Positions 7,769 through 16,677 of a DNA stretch of 64,000 bases are shown here, one piece after another. The position numbers and the translations under genes were made by a program. Positions within the stretch are counted from its first letter, which is position 1; every line of letters starts with the position of its first letter. The notes below the pieces were generated by a model. It had not been told where the DNA came from. It made no database searches and saw only the letters and a list, made by a program, of their open reading frames with translations. This DNA is from JAABVD01 sp965204545 (GTDB taxonomy: Bacteria > Verrucomicrobiota > Verrucomicrobiia > Opitutales > UBA2995): contig CBDBFA010000003.1 in the NCBI GenBank assembly GCA_965204545.1, positions 2,790,001 through 2,854,000 of the forward strand. Reading direction: 5' to 3'.

Positions 7769-9522
7769 ACGTGCAACCACAAATTTCCGCCGAACCGATC
7801 CAGAACTTGGTTATCGGAAAGATCATTGAGGTAGACGGTTCCCACATTGTCGCCGAACTTGACCCCCGGATAAAGGAGCTATCTCGTGTTTATGCGGGAG
7901 AGACTTACCCCATAGGGCAGTTCGGATCGATCGTGCGCATTCACTTTGGTCGGAGATTAATCTATGGACTAGTTGGGCGTCTCCGCATGAAGACAGACTA
8001 CGAGGCAGAGCGTGGAGAGGTTCCTCGCGCCGCACCCGACGAAAGGATTATTGAAGCTGATTTGTTTGGAGAGGGAGAGTGGACGTACGACGATTCAGGG
8101 AAGGGCACTCTGCAATTCGAGCGTGGAGTCGCGACCTATCCATTACCGCAACAATCAGTCTATCTCACACCGAAATCGGAACTCCGGTTTATTTATGGCA
8201 ATTACAAAGGGGCCGTAATCCGGATTGGGGAACATGTAGGGGCGGGAGGAGCGCCTTGCTATGCGGACCTCAACGAATTATTTGGCAAACACACTGCGGT
8301 ACTAGGCTCAACAGGCACCGGAAAGTCGGCCGCAGTCGCAGCGGTAATCCACAGCGTGATAGAGCGTGGCGAAAAAAAGGCGTATAGCACCTGGAATCCA
8401 CAGGTTGTTATTCTGGACCCTCATAATGAGTACGGTAAGGCCTTCAAAGGGCACAGGAGGTTGTCGACGGACGAGGGGACTCTTATGTTGCCCTACTGGC
8501 TACTGAATCTTGACGAAACAATTGGACTTCTAATTGGGAAAACCGAATATGCGGCGACATCGCAGGCAAACATCGTCAAAAATGCCTTGCTTTCAGCTCG
8601 CTCCTACGCCGCAAAAAACATACTGAAACTTGATCCCAATAAACTGACGGTAGATTCGCCGGTCCCTTACCTTCTTGGTGACCCATCGGGATTGGACAAA
8701 TTTGGCAAGGTTGACGGGACGATGTATAACATTGGTCTCGTCGGTGCGATTAACGCACAGCGCCCAGACGGTAGGAACAAGAAAGAACACGAAGACTACA
8801 ACAAGGTTCTTAGAAAGCTCGAATCATTGATTAAGGATGACCGACTATCTTTCATGATGAAGGGCTGGGATGGTTGTGAGGACCCATTGCCATCAGTATT
8901 GAATCAGATACTCGGTGAAGGCTCCGCGGTACGTGTAGTTGACCTGTCTGGTGTGCCAAACGAAGTGGCTGGGACCGCTAGCGCTGCCATAGCCCGAACA
9001 CTGTTCTCTGTAAAGATCTGGCAAAGCGTGCAAGAGCGTGAGGCGAGTCCTATACTACTCGTATGCGAAGAGGCGCACCGTTACGTCCCCAACAGTGGGG
9101 AAGCTCAATACGAGGCGGCACAAAGCGCGATTAAACGGGTTGCAAAGGAGGGTCGGAAGTACGGGATCGGACTATTATTAATCTCGCAACGCCCAAGCGA
9201 AGTTGAAACTACCGTCCTCTCGCAATGCAATTCATGGATAGTTCTAAGAATAACTAACGAGGCGGACAGAGCGCATGTTCGTGGTATACTTCCCGATTCG
9301 ATGGAGGGGCTGACAAAGATGCTCTCAGGACTCAGGCGGCAGGAGGCCATCTTCGTTGGCCAAGCGGTGATGCTCCCGTCCCGAATCTTGATTCGAAACC
9401 TCAAAGACGACCAACTTCCGAAGTCAAATGACATCGACTTCGACAAGGGGTGGAAGACCGATGGAATGTGCACTTCGAATCTGAAAGAAGTCTCTGATCG
9501 CTGGCGATATCAGAGACGATGA
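7765..9522 (+). CDS. herA: HerA-type ATPase/translocase, SIR2-HerA antiphage system
   Basis: This 585-residue protein has an N-terminal beta-rich HAS-barrel-like region (about residues 10-100) and a DUF87/HerA ATPase core. Walker A is GSTGTGKSAAV at about residues 181-191; Walker B is ILLVCEEAHRYVP around residues 430-442; sensor-like LLLISQRPSEVETTVLSQ follows. HerA proteins form hexameric DNA translocases. Its start overlaps the stop of the SIR2 gene by the sequence ATGA, so both are made from one message. The length and order match the SIR2-HerA defence system. A nuclease-like gene faces it on the opposite strand 104 bp downstream. Confidence 0.9.
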   Translation: MNVQPQISAEPIQNLVIGKIIEVDGSHIVAELDPRIKELSRVYAGETYPIGQFGSIVRIHFGRRLIYGLVGRLRMKTDYEAERGEVPRAAPDERIIEADLFGEGEWTYDDSGKGTLQFERGVATYPLPQQSVYLTPKSELRFIYGNYKGAVIRIGEHVGAGGAPCYADLNELFGKHTAVLGSTGTGKSAAVAAVIHSVIERGEKKAYSTWNPQVVILDPHNEYGKAFKGHRRLSTDEGTLMLPYWLLNLDETIGLLIGKTEYAATSQANIVKNALLSARSYAAKNILKLDPNKLTVDSPVPYLLGDPSGLDKFGKVDGTMYNIGLVGAINAQRPDGRNKKEHEDYNKVLRKLESLIKDDRLSFMMKGWDGCEDPLPSVLNQILGEGSAVRVVDLSGVPNEVAGTASAAIARTLFSVKIWQSVQEREASPILLVCEEAHRYVPNSGEAQYEAAQSAIKRVAKEGRKYGIGLLLISQRPSEVETTVLSQCNSWIVLRITNEADRAHVRGILPDSMEGLTKMLSGLRRQEAIFVGQAVMLPSRILIRNLKDDQLPKSNDIDFDKGWKTDGMCTSNLKEVSDRWRYQRR

Positions 9523-9626
9523 AAGTTAAGTTTAGCGAGTCTATATTAGCGGCTACCTCAGCTGGGTTCCTATCATACTACCTGTCCCTTTTACCCCTTA
9601 AAGTGGTGTGAACACAGCTGTCAGGC

Positions 9627-10937
9627 TTACAATTGCGTGTGAACTGCTCCTACTAGAGAACAGTTGCCTTTGAGGATCTGCATGATGAGACTCTTCAGAT
9701 CAGCCGTCGTTTTGGCATGAGCACCAATGTATCCTGAGCGCACAAGGTCAAGAAAACCAGTTTGACGTAGATACTTTCCATCCAGGGTATCATAGCTTAT
9801 GCGGAATGCACCCTTTGGACCTCTACAACTGGGATCATCACGAAGAATTTCGAAATGGTCAATGGGCATCGTCACTGTGCTCTTTCCCAATGCCGCGTCA
9901 CGCCTCACGAATCTGAGATAGAAAACCTGCGGATTTATTCTGTATTCCAACGGCCCAGGAGAATGCGATTGACCGAAGAGCCTCATGCGGTTCATTTCTT
10001 TTTCTAACTGTCTATCGGGGCGGTAAATCCAATCGGTCGTCGGACCTTTCCGGTTGTACTCCAGCATCTTATATTGAACCATCACGATATTTTGCTTGAT
10101 GGCATTTAAATAGATAAGGTCCACGCCGAAGACTTTTTCAAGCGGACGCCTATTGGCGGTAATGACTTCGAGCAATTCACTGTTCCTTTGAAAAATAGCC
10201 CGCCCAGTCAGATCGCTTTCCACATAGGAGAATCCTGGAACATTCCTTGCATCGTGCTCGAGAACAGCATCTTCATAAATCCTGACAAAATCATCTTCGA
10301 AGGCATTCACATGTGTAAGAGCAGTCTCTCGATCATCTGCCGTCTCAACGTGGATAGCGGATGCGGTGGATGATAACCCAAATGTCGTTAGCGCAAGGTT
10401 GATGGCATCCTGCTGAAGGGCCCTATTCCCGGAATAGGTTTTTGGGAGGATATCGAGCAAATCAACTACCGTACGCATTCCCTCGTGATTCTCTACACGA
10501 GCCGAGAGCTTCTCGACTAGGTGAACACTCAGCTTTGGAGAAAGCGGTATCACAGGGTTATCCGATTCGAGTCGAGTTCGAAGATTCGATTTATATTTGG
10601 TCTTGGTAACCAGATGTAAAAGGTCGTTTTCAGCCGATGGAAAAACCTGTTGTGCACTAGCGAATTTGATACGACTATCTAGTGTCGAAGCTTGGGTACG
10701 TGATATTGCCAAACCGAAATAGGCTTCGGTTTCCTCATTGATCTCTTCTCCGATCAACAGACAAGCGGTGGGTACACGAACCTTGTCCAGCAACCAACGG
10801 GACCGCACAACCGTGAACTGGTTGATGCCTTGACTAGAATTCCTGAGACTGAGACGCTCCCATTCTTCACGTGAAAAGCGAAAGATAACCAGCGGTTTTC
10901 GGTCGACTAAATCGGTTAACGCATTGAGCCACTCCAT
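9627..10937 (-). CDS. Unrecognised protein with a restriction-nuclease-like core
   Basis: This 436-residue protein is convergent with the SIR2-HerA operon and divergent from the ABC-three-component operon. I do not recognise the family. Residues about 235-292 resemble a PD-(D/E)xK nuclease core: an acidic helix (NSELLEVITANRRPLEKVF), then GVDLIYLNAIKQNIVMVQYK, where D and the Q-Y-K would supply metal ligands and the catalytic lysine. The N-terminal half has no motif I can name. Its place between two defence systems suggests a defence or regulatory role, possibly a single-gene system. A helically phased TGCA array lies about 265-300 bp upstream of its start. Confidence 0.8.
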   Translation of the reverse strand: MEWLNALTDLVDRKPLVIFRFSREEWERLSLRNSSQGINQFTVVRSRWLLDKVRVPTACLLIGEEINEETEAYFGLAISRTQASTLDSRIKFASAQQVFPSAENDLLHLVTKTKYKSNLRTRLESDNPVIPLSPKLSVHLVEKLSARVENHEGMRTVVDLLDILPKTYSGNRALQQDAINLALTTFGLSSTASAIHVETADDRETALTHVNAFEDDFVRIYEDAVLEHDARNVPGFSYVESDLTGRAIFQRNSELLEVITANRRPLEKVFGVDLIYLNAIKQNIVMVQYKMLEYNRKGPTTDWIYRPDRQLEKEMNRMRLFGQSHSPGPLEYRINPQVFYLRFVRRDAALGKSTVTMPIDHFEILRDDPSCRGPKGAFRISYDTLDGKYLRQTGFLDLVRSGYIGAHAKTTADLKSLIMQILKGNCSLVGAVHTQL

Positions 10938-11183
10938 ACTTGAAACTCACCACTTAAAGAATTGTTATTCAGGTATTGTCTTCCAATGTTTCCCGCCCCT
11001 TGCGATACGTGATGTCGCAATTGATTATAAAGTCAAGTTCCTCGTTTGTGAAACTTTAGTTAGAAGCAAGGACCTTGCCTTAGAGCAGTTTGGATTCCTG
11101 GATTTTGAAATACTATAATTCATCCTTGCAGTGAAAAATACGTTTCTCAATAGAACATACAACCACACTGAATAGTCGAAATG
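10938..11183. other. Gene-free stretch
   Basis: AT-rich DNA upstream of the nuclease-like gene. I see no gene, repeat or clear promoter motif in it. Confidence 0.5.
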
Positions 11184-11798
11184 TCAATTGCCTACAGGCT
11201 GTATGCAACCTGTTTGCAGCCCGGCTGCAGCCGCATTGCAGCGAGGCGACCAGAAACCCTCACGGTATGGAAAAGATTCAAAAACGGCACCTATTTCGTG
11301 CCAATTTTGCAAATACGTGCACCTGAAGGGACCGGCAACAACCATGCGGATTCTGAATTCACTGACCTTGGGATCAAGCTGGTCAGCGCTGGCTTGGGTC
11401 AGTCTGGTGGTCACAACCTCCTTGGTAGCGATAATGGGTTTGTCGGTAAACTGCAGGAAATCCTCGACGGTGTCTTTTCCACGTAGCTCCACATTTCAGA
11501 GTCTCGCGTTGCTCCATCTCTCTCCTTGACAGCGACGATACTGCTCGGGCAGCATTCTGGAAGATAGGTAGCATTTCCTCCATCATGGTTACATATGCCA
11601 CTTGCCGATTTCGCCATTCATCGCCCCCAGCCCCGTGACAAACACCGTGAGTTCTACAACGGCCGCAGATCGTATCTTGAGATCGCACCGTTCAGCACCG
11701 AGAAGCGCTTCTCGCTCTGTATAAATCCCGAGGCTTTGCTGACGTTTCCCCACGAGTGAGCCACCGTATCTGATGCCCAACACCTCCATTGCCGTCAA
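11184..11798 (-). pseudogene. Possible frameshifted remnant, function unknown
   Basis: Three overlapping minus-strand frames read as consecutive parts of one protein: an N-terminal part starting at 11798 with ERCDLKIRSAAVVELTVFVTGLG, a middle part with MMEEMLPIFQNAARAVSSLSRR ended near 11490, and a C-terminal part with GKDTVEDFLQFTDKPIIATKE. Joining them needs frame changes near 11620 and 11495. I recognise no family. The 5' end overlaps the start of the plus-strand nuclease gene at 11773, and the 3' end overlaps the TGCA array, so it may also be chance coding potential. Confidence 0.25.
11203..11246. repeat. Helically phased TGCA array, 4 units of 11 bp
   Basis: The 5-mers ATGCA, TTGCA, CTGCA and TTGCA start at 11203, 11214, 11225 and 11236, exactly 11 bp apart, with the rest of each unit variable. 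The same spacing occurs at 24589-24632 and 54626-54658. An 11-bp period puts every unit on one face of the helix, as for cooperative binding of a protein. It lies upstream of the minus-strand gene at 9627-10937. Confidence 0.75.
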
Positions 11799-12993
11799 TG
11801 ACGTAGGAGATGAAACCGCAAGCCGATTTCGCTATCAGTATACTTTGGCTGCCATCACCTGCTGCAAGCTGTTTGACAAGACCCTAGATGTAGAGGAGGT
11901 TTATTGTGAGTACCTTGAAGATGTCCTTATTAAACACTTCGACGGCACGTTTACAGGTCTTCAAGTTAAGACGCGTGACAAAAACCAACCGCTCTGGAAG
12001 ACAGGCGACAACCAGATCACAGGTGTTCTTAAGAAGTTTGTTCACCTAGAAGACAAGTATTCTGACAATTTTCGTTCTTTCCACTTCCTTACCAACCATC
12101 CTCTACATGTCGGCAATGCTACTACTTCCCTCCCATTTATCCTTGAAACAGTTGCCAAGGCCAAAACACTAGACAACCTAACTGGCTTAGTCGAGAGGTG
12201 GCTTAAGCGATTCGCCAAAACCATACGAAGCTCTGAGATCGTAGTCTTTCGGACTCTACAAAAAACTACCGCATCCTGTAACTCGCCTAAACTCCAGGAT
12301 GCTATAACTCGACTAATACAGAGCTTGGCAGACTGTTGGGAACAAGCATCGGAATGCTCCCTTGAGGTCATTCGACGGGCTGCTCAAGGACTCGTCGATG
12401 AATGTGCACGGGCTTCGGCTTTGGACCATAGGCAACTACTACCAACCTACCTCCTTGCAACTCATCAGGAAGAGTCAGAGGCTGCTGCACGCCTCGACGG
12501 CAAACGCATGACGCTGGAACGTGTCCAACGCGTCCTCCAGGATGCCCTAGAGTCCACAGCGACCCTCACGGGATCGCCCCAACTCCGTCCCGTACCTGGT
12601 CAAGGCAGCACCCAGTTACTTCAGACAAAACTCGATGCTGGCGGATTTTCAATAGTCACCGCCAACTCAGCCGAAGATTTGCGTGATAAAGCCGAATACC
12701 TCGGGATTTCGTGGACCAAGAGATTAGGACGAAGCAAGGGCCTAAAACGTTATGAACATATTCGCTCCCTCGTTCTTAGTGATGCGTCACGTGCATTTGA
12801 GATATCGAAAGAGGACGATGCTAAGTTTGGGCCGGCAATGCGCGAGGCTCTCCGCCACAGATTCCGAGAACGGCGCGCCAATAATGAACAATTGTACGAC
12901 TATAGCGATGAGCATTTGGAAGGCATGGCGTACTCTCTTACTGCACACTGTAAGGTGCATTGGAGTATTGACCGCCCGTGGGAGACGATATGA
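11773..12993 (+). CDS. DUF4297-type dsDNA nuclease effector of an ABC-three-component system
   Basis: This 406-residue protein starts with a DUF4297/Cap4-like endonuclease domain: GDETASRFRYQYTLAA at residues 12-27, CEYLEDV with E46 and E49/D50, and LQVKTRD with Q64-x-K66, the PD-(D/E)xK active-site pattern. The C-terminal half (about residues 230-400) has no catalytic motif and fits the C-terminal domain that tethers effectors to ABC-3C ATPases. Its stop codon overlaps the start of the next gene as ATGA, and that gene overlaps the ATPase gene, giving a strict three-gene operon. By family knowledge the ATPase senses invasive nucleic acid and releases the nuclease, probably leading to DNA cleavage. 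Confidence 0.82.
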   Translation: MPNTSIAVNDVGDETASRFRYQYTLAAITCCKLFDKTLDVEEVYCEYLEDVLIKHFDGTFTGLQVKTRDKNQPLWKTGDNQITGVLKKFVHLEDKYSDNFRSFHFLTNHPLHVGNATTSLPFILETVAKAKTLDNLTGLVERWLKRFAKTIRSSEIVVFRTLQKTTASCNSPKLQDAITRLIQSLADCWEQASECSLEVIRRAAQGLVDECARASALDHRQLLPTYLLATHQEESEAAARLDGKRMTLERVQRVLQDALESTATLTGSPQLRPVPGQGSTQLLQTKLDAGGFSIVTANSAEDLRDKAEYLGISWTKRLGRSKGLKRYEHIRSLVLSDASRAFEISKEDDAKFGPAMREALRHRFRERRANNEQLYDYSDEHLEGMAYSLTAHCKVHWSIDRPWETI

Positions 12994-13541
12994 TTGACAT
13001 TGTTCAAGCAGTTGTCGACCTTGACGACGCCGTTGACCTTCATGTTGCACGGCTCCTCCTCTTGCTTAACGCTTTCGCCGGGGCGGATGGCACCGGACAG
13101 ATCCAAGGCCTTACCAAATTGGCGAAGCTCGACTTTTTGTTACGGTATCCCGTGATGCTTCAGCGAGCATTGGAAGCAAAGCATAGGACCACAAAAGACG
13201 TACAGTTACAAGACCACGAAGAAACGAGTGTAGAGTCTGAGATGGTTCGCTACCGTTTTGGACCTTGGGACCATCGCTACCGAGAGTTCCTAAACGTGTT
13301 AGTTGCGAAGGATTTGGCTGCCGTAAGCGTTGAGGGTCGTACTGTTGTCATCGGTCTTACAAGTACAGGCAGAGGTGCTGCTGATAGACTGGCAGCAGAT
13401 CCTTTATTCGAAGCCTATAGACGCCGGTCGACTGCACTCAAAAGGCACTTCGATGTCACGTCTACAACTCTGATGCGTTTCATCTACAAGACATTTCCGG
13501 AGATCGTTACGCTTCGTTCAAATGAGCCAATCCAAACATGA
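12990..13541 (+). CDS. Middle component of an ABC-three-component system
   Basis: This protein of about 183 residues starts at the ATG at 12990, which shares ATGA with the upstream stop; an in-frame GTG at 12978 is less likely. The visible core LTKLAKLDFLLRYP, then VESEMVRYRFGPWDHRYREFLNVLVAKDL and VIGLTSTGRGAADRL looks like a winged-helix fold and matches the middle components of ABC-3C systems. Its stop overlaps the ATPase start by 4 bp. The expected role is an adaptor between the nuclease effector and the ATPase. No enzymatic motif is seen. Confidence 0.75.
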   Translation: MIDIVQAVVDLDDAVDLHVARLLLLLNAFAGADGTGQIQGLTKLAKLDFLLRYPVMLQRALEAKHRTTKDVQLQDHEETSVESEMVRYRFGPWDHRYREFLNVLVAKDLAAVSVEGRTVVIGLTSTGRGAADRLAADPLFEAYRRRSTALKRHFDVTSTTLMRFIYKTFPEIVTLRSNEPIQT

Positions 13542-15475
13542 AAGTTCGCCTCAAGCAGTTGGTCGTCACTACGCGAAAGACCAGAGAAGTCATGAAATTC
13601 TCCCCTACCGTGACGTATATTTATGGACCAGTTGGCACGGGGAAGTCAACCGTTGCGCGACTGATTGATTACTGTCTTGGGGGTAGCATGGAGCGAACGC
13701 CAGCCATTCAGCAGGAGTTCGTTGCTGCTACACTGTCGATTAATCTCGGCATTCATAGCTGTGAATTGGAGAGAGCATCTACTGACAGACAGACAGTTCG
13801 TGTATCCTGGTCGACTATGGCTGGTGAGTACGGTTCCGTTAATGCACCAATAGGAACCGGGGATATCGCGTTGCTTGATGACAAGGTATACAATCTTAGC
13901 GATTTACTCTTTTTTCTCTGTGGGGTTAAACCGATTAAGGTACGAAAACGTCTTAGAGACCCTGAATCACCAATGATCCGCCTTAGTTTTCGCGACATTT
14001 GGTGGTACTGCTATTTGGACCAGTCTGAGTTAGACTCTTCGTTCTTCCGTTTGGAGGACTTTCCCCGGCGGCGGAAAAGCCAAGACGCGATGCGGTTTTT
14101 CACTGGACTACACTCGGAGCATTTGAGTGAACTGGAAGCGGAGCTATATCGCACGAAATACGAACAAAGGGGAAAGCGAGAAGCAGTCCGCCAGATTCGA
14201 GAGTTCATGCAGCGATTTGACTTGGGTTCGGGATTAGATGTAACAAGCCAGCTCAATAGAAATGAACGCGAGCTGAAACAAGCTGAAAAAAGGCGATCAA
14301 AGCTTGAGGCGCGCCGACAAGTAGACCTTCATCCGACAGACTATGTGCGGGATGAATTGAGGGAGTTGGGTAGTCAACTCGACGATCTAGTTACGGCAAT
14401 TGGTGCGACCGAGGAAGCGATCGCAGAGCAACGAGCTCTGAGGGCAGAGTTAATTACATCGAAGATAAAGGCACATCGAGCAGAGCATGCGGGAAGACTC
14501 CTAGAAGGGGTTGACTACATCAGGTGCCCCCGATGTGGATCAGACATATCTGCTCGAACTATTGACTCAGGAGATTGCCTATTATGCCTAAGTCCGTCGA
14601 ATCCTACCGAACAAACATCCAGTATCGAGCAAGAGGCTGTTCGCCGGGAGCTGAATGATCGTATCGACCATATTGCCGATTCGATCCAGCGCCGGAAGCG
14701 AGCATTGGAACGATCAAAGCGGGAATTGGATGCACTTCGTACCAAGAAGAGACAATTGGATGAGACGTTACAGTTGCGCGTTGCAAGGTATGACTCGGCA
14801 TTAGTCGATAGTATAAGACAAACTGATAGTGAGGTTGCGACGTTGGTGGAGCGAAGGCGCTCCTTGGAGAAGCTGCAAGAAATGCCACGCGCGATCGACG
14901 ATCTCGAGCAAGAGGCGGGTGCGCTTCAAGGTAAGATTGACAGCCTAAGCAGTTCACTCAAAGACGAGCGATCGCGACTGCGTGAGGCTGAAAAGAAAAT
15001 TGCTGCCATCGCAGGACACTTCAAAGCCATCATGCGGAACGTTAAGTTTCCAGGTGTGGCGGAAGGTGATAAAGTTGTTGTCGATCCCCGTAACTGGCGA
15101 CCAACCGTTCGACATAATGGACAGGAGTGGAGTTTTTGGGATGCCGGTAGCGGAGGGAAAAAAACTCTGTTTAATGTCTGCTATGCGTTGGCTATACACG
15201 CAGCAGGTGTAGACCACAGAATGCCGGTTCCAAGTATTCTTGTTATTGACAGCCCAACGAAGAACATCAGTGAAGACGAAAATCCCGAGTTGGTTGACGC
15301 ACTGTATCGGGAGATCTATCGAATCGCCACATCGGAAGAAGGAAAAAGGACTCAGTTTTTGTTAATTGACTCCGACTTGGTACCGCCGGGGAAAGAATTT
15401 CCGCACTTCCAACAGAGACATATGGCTGGTCGTGTTGATGCCCCTAGCCTGATTTCCTATTACGTAGGGCCGTAG
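13538..15475 (+). CDS. SMC/Rad50-like ATPase of an ABC-three-component system
   Basis: This 645-residue protein has a split ABC ATPase. Walker A is GPVGTGKST at residues 30-38; the signature is GSGGKKT near residue 538; Walker B is ILVIDSPTKN near 568-577. Between them are two long coiled-coil arms (about residues 190-325 and 355-510) and a zinc site with CPRC near 330 and CLLC near 347, like the hook of Rad50. This layout is that of ABC-three-component ATPases. It follows the nuclease and middle-component genes with overlapping codons. It is expected to sense foreign or damaged nucleic acid and to license the nuclease. Confidence 0.85.
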   Translation: MKVRLKQLVVTTRKTREVMKFSPTVTYIYGPVGTGKSTVARLIDYCLGGSMERTPAIQQEFVAATLSINLGIHSCELERASTDRQTVRVSWSTMAGEYGSVNAPIGTGDIALLDDKVYNLSDLLFFLCGVKPIKVRKRLRDPESPMIRLSFRDIWWYCYLDQSELDSSFFRLEDFPRRRKSQDAMRFFTGLHSEHLSELEAELYRTKYEQRGKREAVRQIREFMQRFDLGSGLDVTSQLNRNERELKQAEKRRSKLEARRQVDLHPTDYVRDELRELGSQLDDLVTAIGATEEAIAEQRALRAELITSKIKAHRAEHAGRLLEGVDYIRCPRCGSDISARTIDSGDCLLCLSPSNPTEQTSSIEQEAVRRELNDRIDHIADSIQRRKRALERSKRELDALRTKKRQLDETLQLRVARYDSALVDSIRQTDSEVATLVERRRSLEKLQEMPRAIDDLEQEAGALQGKIDSLSSSLKDERSRLREAEKKIAAIAGHFKAIMRNVKFPGVAEGDKVVVDPRNWRPTVRHNGQEWSFWDAGSGGKKTLFNVCYALAIHAAGVDHRMPVPSILVIDSPTKNISEDENPELVDALYREIYRIATSEEGKRTQFLLIDSDLVPPGKEFPHFQQRHMAGRVDAPSLISYYVGP

Positions 15476-15628
15476 CTAGCCGATATGTAAATGTCCTCCT
15501 ATTTTGGAAGAGATATGCCCAAACCCAAACTATCCCAACTTGATCCCTCACTTCCCGATTTTGCCTACCGAGACTTAGGATGATTATGCATAAACAGTGA
15601 AATCACCTCCAGGCTAAAAGGAAACTCA

Positions 15629-16606
15629 TCAAAGAAACTGCTCGCCAGCATGGTCGGAGAATGCATCGGCGTCGCGGATGTATTTCATCACGGTTGTCGG
15701 GTTGCGATGGCGGGTAACCTCCATAATCTTGTCCAGCCGAGCATGATGAGCGGCTGCACTGGTAACAAAGCCGGCACGCAAAGAATGTCCGGCAAATTCG
15801 CTAGGATCCAAGCCAATTTTGGAAGCATAGCATTTAACGATTCGGGGGATATCAGAATGGTGCAGCTTGTTCCCTCTCAATCCACCACCACGTTTCAGGG
15901 TTTGAAACAAGTAGCCGGAATCGATTCCCGAAGCGTCGAGCCATTTTTCGACCCGCTCGATTGGCTTTATCTTCTTTCCTTCAGGGATTGCAACTTTTTC
16001 GCCCATGCTGTTTTGATCGGTCTTTGATTTTCGAATATGAATGAGCATTTTGGCTCCGGCCTGATCTCGGTGCGGGATACGGGAGAATGAAGAGTCAAAA
16101 ATCTCAATGTCTTCTACTTTGAGATTACAGATCTCCGACCTTCGCAAAGCGGCGGCAAAACCAAGGGCGATAATGGCGGCGTCCCTCAGCCCCAATGTGG
16201 TCTTCCCGCCAGATTGGCATTCCTTGATCATTGATACAATCTGATCTTCTCTGAGAGCTTTAACCTGTCTTGGTGTCGTGCCTTTCAAACGCTTCAATCC
16301 GCGCAAAACATTTATCACTTCTGGGGCGCGGGTGGGGGACGGAAGTCCTGCATCAATGTGTTTTCGGTTGATGGCACTGTGATATATCGCCACCGTTCCC
16401 ATGGATAGGTATTTCCCTTTCGTTCCCATGGGCTGGGTCGCATGCTCTATCAAGAATTCAACGACAGATTCGGGTTCGGCTGGAAGAGATGAAAATCCCT
16501 GGTTTTGACAATATTCGGAGAACCGTTTCCAGCCCTTATCGTAAGCGATACGAGTATTTTCTGCTATGGCTGATTCGATAATGAGGTTGTAGATGTTTGT
16601 TTTCAT
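15629..16606 (-). CDS. Tyrosine recombinase (site-specific integrase)
   Basis: This 325-residue protein has a SAM-like N-terminal DNA-binding domain (AENTRIAYDKGWKRFSEYC) and a full catalytic domain: arginine in ALRRSEICNL, lysine in RKSKTDQ, HSLRAGF for the H-x-x-R pair, a histidine in TRHRNP and the nucleophile in VMKYIRDAD. The start at 16606 is supported by AAGGAG five bases upstream. It lacks the extra patch of integron integrases. It stands 70-odd bp from an orphan target-recognition fragment that mirrors the end of the neighbouring methyltransferase gene. It may integrate the island or invert the specificity segment. Confidence 0.88.
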   Translation of the reverse strand: MKTNIYNLIIESAIAENTRIAYDKGWKRFSEYCQNQGFSSLPAEPESVVEFLIEHATQPMGTKGKYLSMGTVAIYHSAINRKHIDAGLPSPTRAPEVINVLRGLKRLKGTTPRQVKALREDQIVSMIKECQSGGKTTLGLRDAAIIALGFAAALRRSEICNLKVEDIEIFDSSFSRIPHRDQAGAKMLIHIRKSKTDQNSMGEKVAIPEGKKIKPIERVEKWLDASGIDSGYLFQTLKRGGGLRGNKLHHSDIPRIVKCYASKIGLDPSEFAGHSLRAGFVTSAAAHHARLDKIMEVTRHRNPTTVMKYIRDADAFSDHAGEQFL

Positions 16607-16677
16607 TTATGCTCCTTTAATTAGGTTTGTGACTGGTAAAATGAGCAAAAATTTGGGTCAAAATATACAGTTATTCC

